Of a stretch of 64,000 nucleotides of DNA, positions 61,641 through 64,000 are shown one piece after another; position 1 is the stretch's first letter, and the number at the start of each line of letters is the position of its first letter. The stretch is taken from positions 886,501-950,500 of the forward strand of contig NZ_CP089981.1 of the NCBI RefSeq assembly GCF_021389975.1, read 5' to 3'. A program made the position numbers and the translations under genes. The stretch is from Fulvivirga ulvae. Lineage in GTDB: Bacteria; Bacteroidota; Bacteroidia; Cytophagales; Cyclobacteriaceae. The notes beneath the pieces were generated by a model. The model was given only the letters and a program-made list of their open reading frames with translations. It made no database searches and was not told the origin of the DNA.

Positions 61641-63464
61641 ATGTACAAACAAATTCCTCTACTCCCCATCCTCATTGCCGGTTCTGGTATAATTATATCG
61701 GTAATTATATACCTTGATCAACCTGTTCACTATACCATAATTTCTACAGCTGTTATTATTCTTTTATTGAGTATACTCACCTTCCGCATACTAAAACGCA
61801 GTGAAGAAGTCAAAAGGCGATACGCCTCAAAACTTGAAGCGGAAAATATGCGTGTGGATAAAATGACAACATTTGTCGAAACCATTTCATCTGGTAGTTA
61901 CACCGCAGACCTTCATTTAAGCACTGAAAATGATGCACTGTTTCAAAAGCTTTTTAAAATGCAGGAAAAGCTACGGTCCACAGCCGACGAGGACCTAAAG
62001 CGCAACTGGATGAATACCGGATTGGCTAAATTCGGGGAAATACTTCGTAGTGAAAATGATTTACAAACCCTTTCCGATATTATTATCCGTAACTTGGTGA
62101 AATACCTGAACGCCAACCAAGGCGGGTTGTTTGTGGTTGAGGAAGAGAACAATGACCGATACCTTGAACTCAAAGCGGCTTATGCCTACAACAGAAAAAA
62201 ATTCATAAGCAAAAGGATAAATCCAGGGCAGGGGCTTACCGGGCAGTGCTGGTTGGAAGGGGAGAAAATATTGATGACGGACATTCCTGAGTCTTATGTG
62301 AATATAACATCTGGTTTGGGAGAAGCTCTCCCCAAATGCATCCTTATAATACCTTTGAAGGTAAACGATGAAACATATGGAGTGGCAGAACTGGCATCAT
62401 TTAAAATATTTGAAGAACATGAAATTGATTTTGTAGAAAAACTGGCCGAGAGTATTGCCTCCACCATATCAAATGCAAGGATCAATGTGACCACCAAGGC
62501 TCTTTTAGCATCTACTCAGCAACAAGCCGAAGAGCTAAAAGCCCAGGAAGAAGAAATGAGGCAAAACATGGAAGAACTGCAGGCTACACAGGAAGAGATG
62601 CAGCGGGTTTCGGCAGAGATGTCTGAACAACTCCGCGTGATCAATGCTACCATAGCCACCATAGAGTTCGATCTATCGGGAATAATTAGAGATGCTAATG
62701 AAAACTTCCTGGCTTTGATGGGCTACGGCAAAGAAGAGATCATTGGCCGGCACCACAAAATATTCGTTGCCGCAGAAGAGGCCAATTCTGAGGCCTACGT
62801 AAAATTCTGGAAGGAACTATCCTCAGGTCATTCCTTTGATGGTGAATTCAGCAGGGTAACAAAAAAAGGTAATGCCGTATGGATCAAAGGGATGTACAGC
62901 CCAATATTGGACAATGCAGGTAATCCTGTAAAAGTAGTGAAGTTCGCCTATGATATAACCAGTGAAAAAGAGCAGCAGGCTAAAATGAAGAAAACCCTCG
63001 AGGAAATAACGGCTACGCAGGAAGAGATGCAGAGGATTTCAGGTGAAATGTCAGAACAGCTAAGAGTGATCAACTCCACAATTGCCACAGTTGAATTTGA
63101 TCTCTCCGGGAAAATTCTGGAGGCCAACAATAACTTCCTGGCTCTTGTCGGCTACAATAAAGATGAGATAATCGATCGCCACCATAGAATATTTGTTGAC
63201 AAAGAGGAAAGCGAATCCGATGCATATGCTAAATTCTGGGCTACACTCTCAGAAGGAAAATCTTTTAACGGTGAATTCAAAAGATTAACCAGGGATGGTA
63301 AAACTATTTGGATAAAGGGGATGTACAGTCCCATTAGAAACAAAGCCCAACAGCCTGTAAAAGTTGTTAAGTTCGCCTACGATATCACCAGGGAAAAAGA
63401 ACAGCAAGTACAAATGAAGCTTCAAATGGAAGAACTGACAAGATTGAAAAGAGATGAGAATTAA
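61641..63464 (+). CDS. membrane GAF-PAS-PAS sensor without output domain
   Basis: A 607-residue sensor, started at ATG 61641 (TTG 61605 adds twelve). TM1 is at about 6-24 and TM2 at about 30-48, then a short helical link. The GAF domain (about 125-280) is of the same subgroup as those in the 19-27 kb cluster (GQGLTGQ, SGLGEALPK, TYGVAELASF). A coil with AQEEEMRQNMEELQATQEEM (about 298-317) is followed by two nearly identical PAS units (about 318-446 and 461-589), each preceded by ATQEEMQR and ending KVVKFAYDIT. There is no kinase or other catalytic domain. A partner is therefore required, perhaps the distant CheR/CheB or a kinase. Confidence 0.85.
   Translation: MYKQIPLLPILIAGSGIIISVIIYLDQPVHYTIISTAVIILLLSILTFRILKRSEEVKRRYASKLEAENMRVDKMTTFVETISSGSYTADLHLSTENDALFQKLFKMQEKLRSTADEDLKRNWMNTGLAKFGEILRSENDLQTLSDIIIRNLVKYLNANQGGLFVVEEENNDRYLELKAAYAYNRKKFISKRINPGQGLTGQCWLEGEKILMTDIPESYVNITSGLGEALPKCILIIPLKVNDETYGVAELASFKIFEEHEIDFVEKLAESIASTISNARINVTTKALLASTQQQAEELKAQEEEMRQNMEELQATQEEMQRVSAEMSEQLRVINATIATIEFDLSGIIRDANENFLALMGYGKEEIIGRHHKIFVAAEEANSEAYVKFWKELSSGHSFDGEFSRVTKKGNAVWIKGMYSPILDNAGNPVKVVKFAYDITSEKEQQAKMKKTLEEITATQEEMQRISGEMSEQLRVINSTIATVEFDLSGKILEANNNFLALVGYNKDEIIDRHHRIFVDKEESESDAYAKFWATLSEGKSFNGEFKRLTRDGKTIWIKGMYSPIRNKAQQPVKVVKFAYDITREKEQQVQMKLQMEELTRLKRDEN
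62592..63407 (+). repeat. tandem duplication of a PAS module inside the sensor gene
   Basis: Two in-frame copies of 387 bases (62592-62978 and 63021-63407), 129 codons each, with a period of 429 bases. Copies match closely in protein (E-F-D-L-S-G, FLAL-G-Y, WIKGMYSPI, VKVVKFAYDIT) and clearly in DNA. This points to a fairly recent internal duplication. Confidence 0.85.
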
Positions 63465-63531
63465 TCTGTAACACCGACCAAAAACTATACTCCTGAATTA
63501 AACCATAAGGATATTCTGTTTTGCATCCTCC

Positions 63532-64000
63532 TTAATCTTCAGGGTACTCCATGGTCAATTCATGGCCAGTATCTATGAGAAATTGTATCTTTTCGTCAAG
63601 CAGATCGTTCATGCCCACTTTAACTTCTCCTGTCAGCTGGCAATCAGCTCCGAAAACCTGATCAGTAATTTTTATTTCAAAATCGTTGATGAGGCGCATC
63701 ACTTCATTAGTCGCATCATAAGTGTACCTAAGACTGATGGTACGTGTAATATCCACTTTTTTGATTTGTGCACTATTGAGGGCTTCTTCCGCAGATACTT
63801 TGTAGGCATTGATCAATCCGCTTACTCCTAATTTGGTACCTCCGAAATATCGCACCACAACCACCAGTGTATCAGTTAGTTTTTTAGAGTTGATTTGCCC
63901 TAATATAGGATCTCCGGCAGAGTGATTGGGCTCACCGTCATCATTAGCCCTGTAAATGTTTCTATCGGCACCTAGTACATAGGCATAACAGTGATGCCGG
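63532..64000 (-). CDS. YigZ/IMPACT family protein (5' end outside window)
   Basis: The C-terminal 156 codons of an IMPACT/YigZ protein. The frame stays open to the window edge and includes the family signature DDGEPNHSAGDPILGQI (usual form DDGEPSGTAGxPIL), followed by VVVVRYFGGTKLGVSGLINAY and the C-terminal DUF1949-like domain (ITRTISLRYTYDATNEVMRLIND to the end EYPED). The upstream start is not visible. The function of bacterial members is not settled; a link to translation control is proposed for eukaryotic IMPACT. Confidence 0.92.
   Translation of the reverse strand, partial: RHHCYAYVLGADRNIYRANDDGEPNHSAGDPILGQINSKKLTDTLVVVVRYFGGTKLGVSGLINAYKVSAEEALNSAQIKKVDITRTISLRYTYDATNEVMRLINDFEIKITDQVFGADCQLTGEVKVGMNDLLDEKIQFLIDTGHELTMEYPED

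Noticed and set aside
1..64000. CRISPR arrays, insertion sequences, prophage or defence islands
   Set aside because: No regularly spaced direct repeats, transposase, integrase, phage structural or Cas proteins were found among the ORFs.

Overview
The window is a dense, mostly operonic chromosomal segment from a member of the Bacteroidota. The order Cytophagales (marine, gliding/T9SS-type lineage) is the best guess. Supporting evidence: a gliding-motility-type CHU_C C-terminal domain on a large secreted protein, a PorT-like type IX secretion barrel beside ubiE, a PorE-like TPR/propeller/OmpA protein, a DUF5606 gene, menaquinone methyltransferase, and promoters of the Bacteroidota form TTTG-N19-TAnnTTTG. 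I saw no phage, insertion sequence, CRISPR array or rRNA. The one RNA gene found is a tRNA-Lys. The species cannot be fixed from the sequence alone.

Layout. 0-5 kb: the end of a sensor kinase, a thiol-peroxidase-like protein, a TetR repressor with its SDR target gene (both preceded by the same palindromic operator), a VOC protein, an AraC regulator and tRNA-Lys. 5-19 kb: TPR/SH3 membrane protein, T9SS cargo protein, rlmD, small membrane proteins and a K+ channel, clpB, TPR and HEAT proteins, a saccharopine-dehydrogenase-family enzyme and cytidine deaminase. 19-33 kb: a signalling cluster (below). 33-46 kb: housekeeping genes (esterase, SDR, porT, ubiE, PorE-like, engB, fbp, aspartate kinase, LMW-PTP, enoyl-CoA hydratase, Fur-type regulator with peroxiredoxin). 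46-57 kb: envelope polysaccharide genes (waaA, rsgA, GT2, gmd, fcl, two putative glycosyltransferases, flippase, GNAT, FdtA-like cupin). 57-64 kb: thioesterase-like protein, a gene-poor stretch with two tiny membrane ORFs, FAD oxidoreductase, nhaC, DEDDy exonuclease, another GAF/PAS sensor, and the start of a YigZ/IMPACT gene that runs off the window.

The most interesting region is about 19.2-33.2 kb. One strand carries, in order, a transmembrane HAMP-GAF-PAS sensor with no output domain, CheR, a stand-alone CheB methylesterase, a membrane GAF protein, a Cache-HAMP-GAF-PAS-PAS-PP2C phosphatase, a SiaB-type kinase, a SiaC-type phosphoprotein (with Thr at position 68, the position phosphorylated in Pseudomonas SiaC), and a 1034-residue ABCG-like transporter with an N-terminal TerB-like helical region. 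A lipoprotein and a small secreted protein follow from their own promoter. No CheA, CheW, MCP or SiaD diguanylate cyclase is present. The arrangement suggests a partner-switching pathway, possibly tuned by methylation, whose output is an envelope transporter. The function is inference. A fourth sensor of the same GAF/PAS family lies 30 kb away at 61.6 kb.

Many starts were moved from the longest possible ORF (often TTG or GTG) to an internal ATG. Where this was done, it is stated in the entry.
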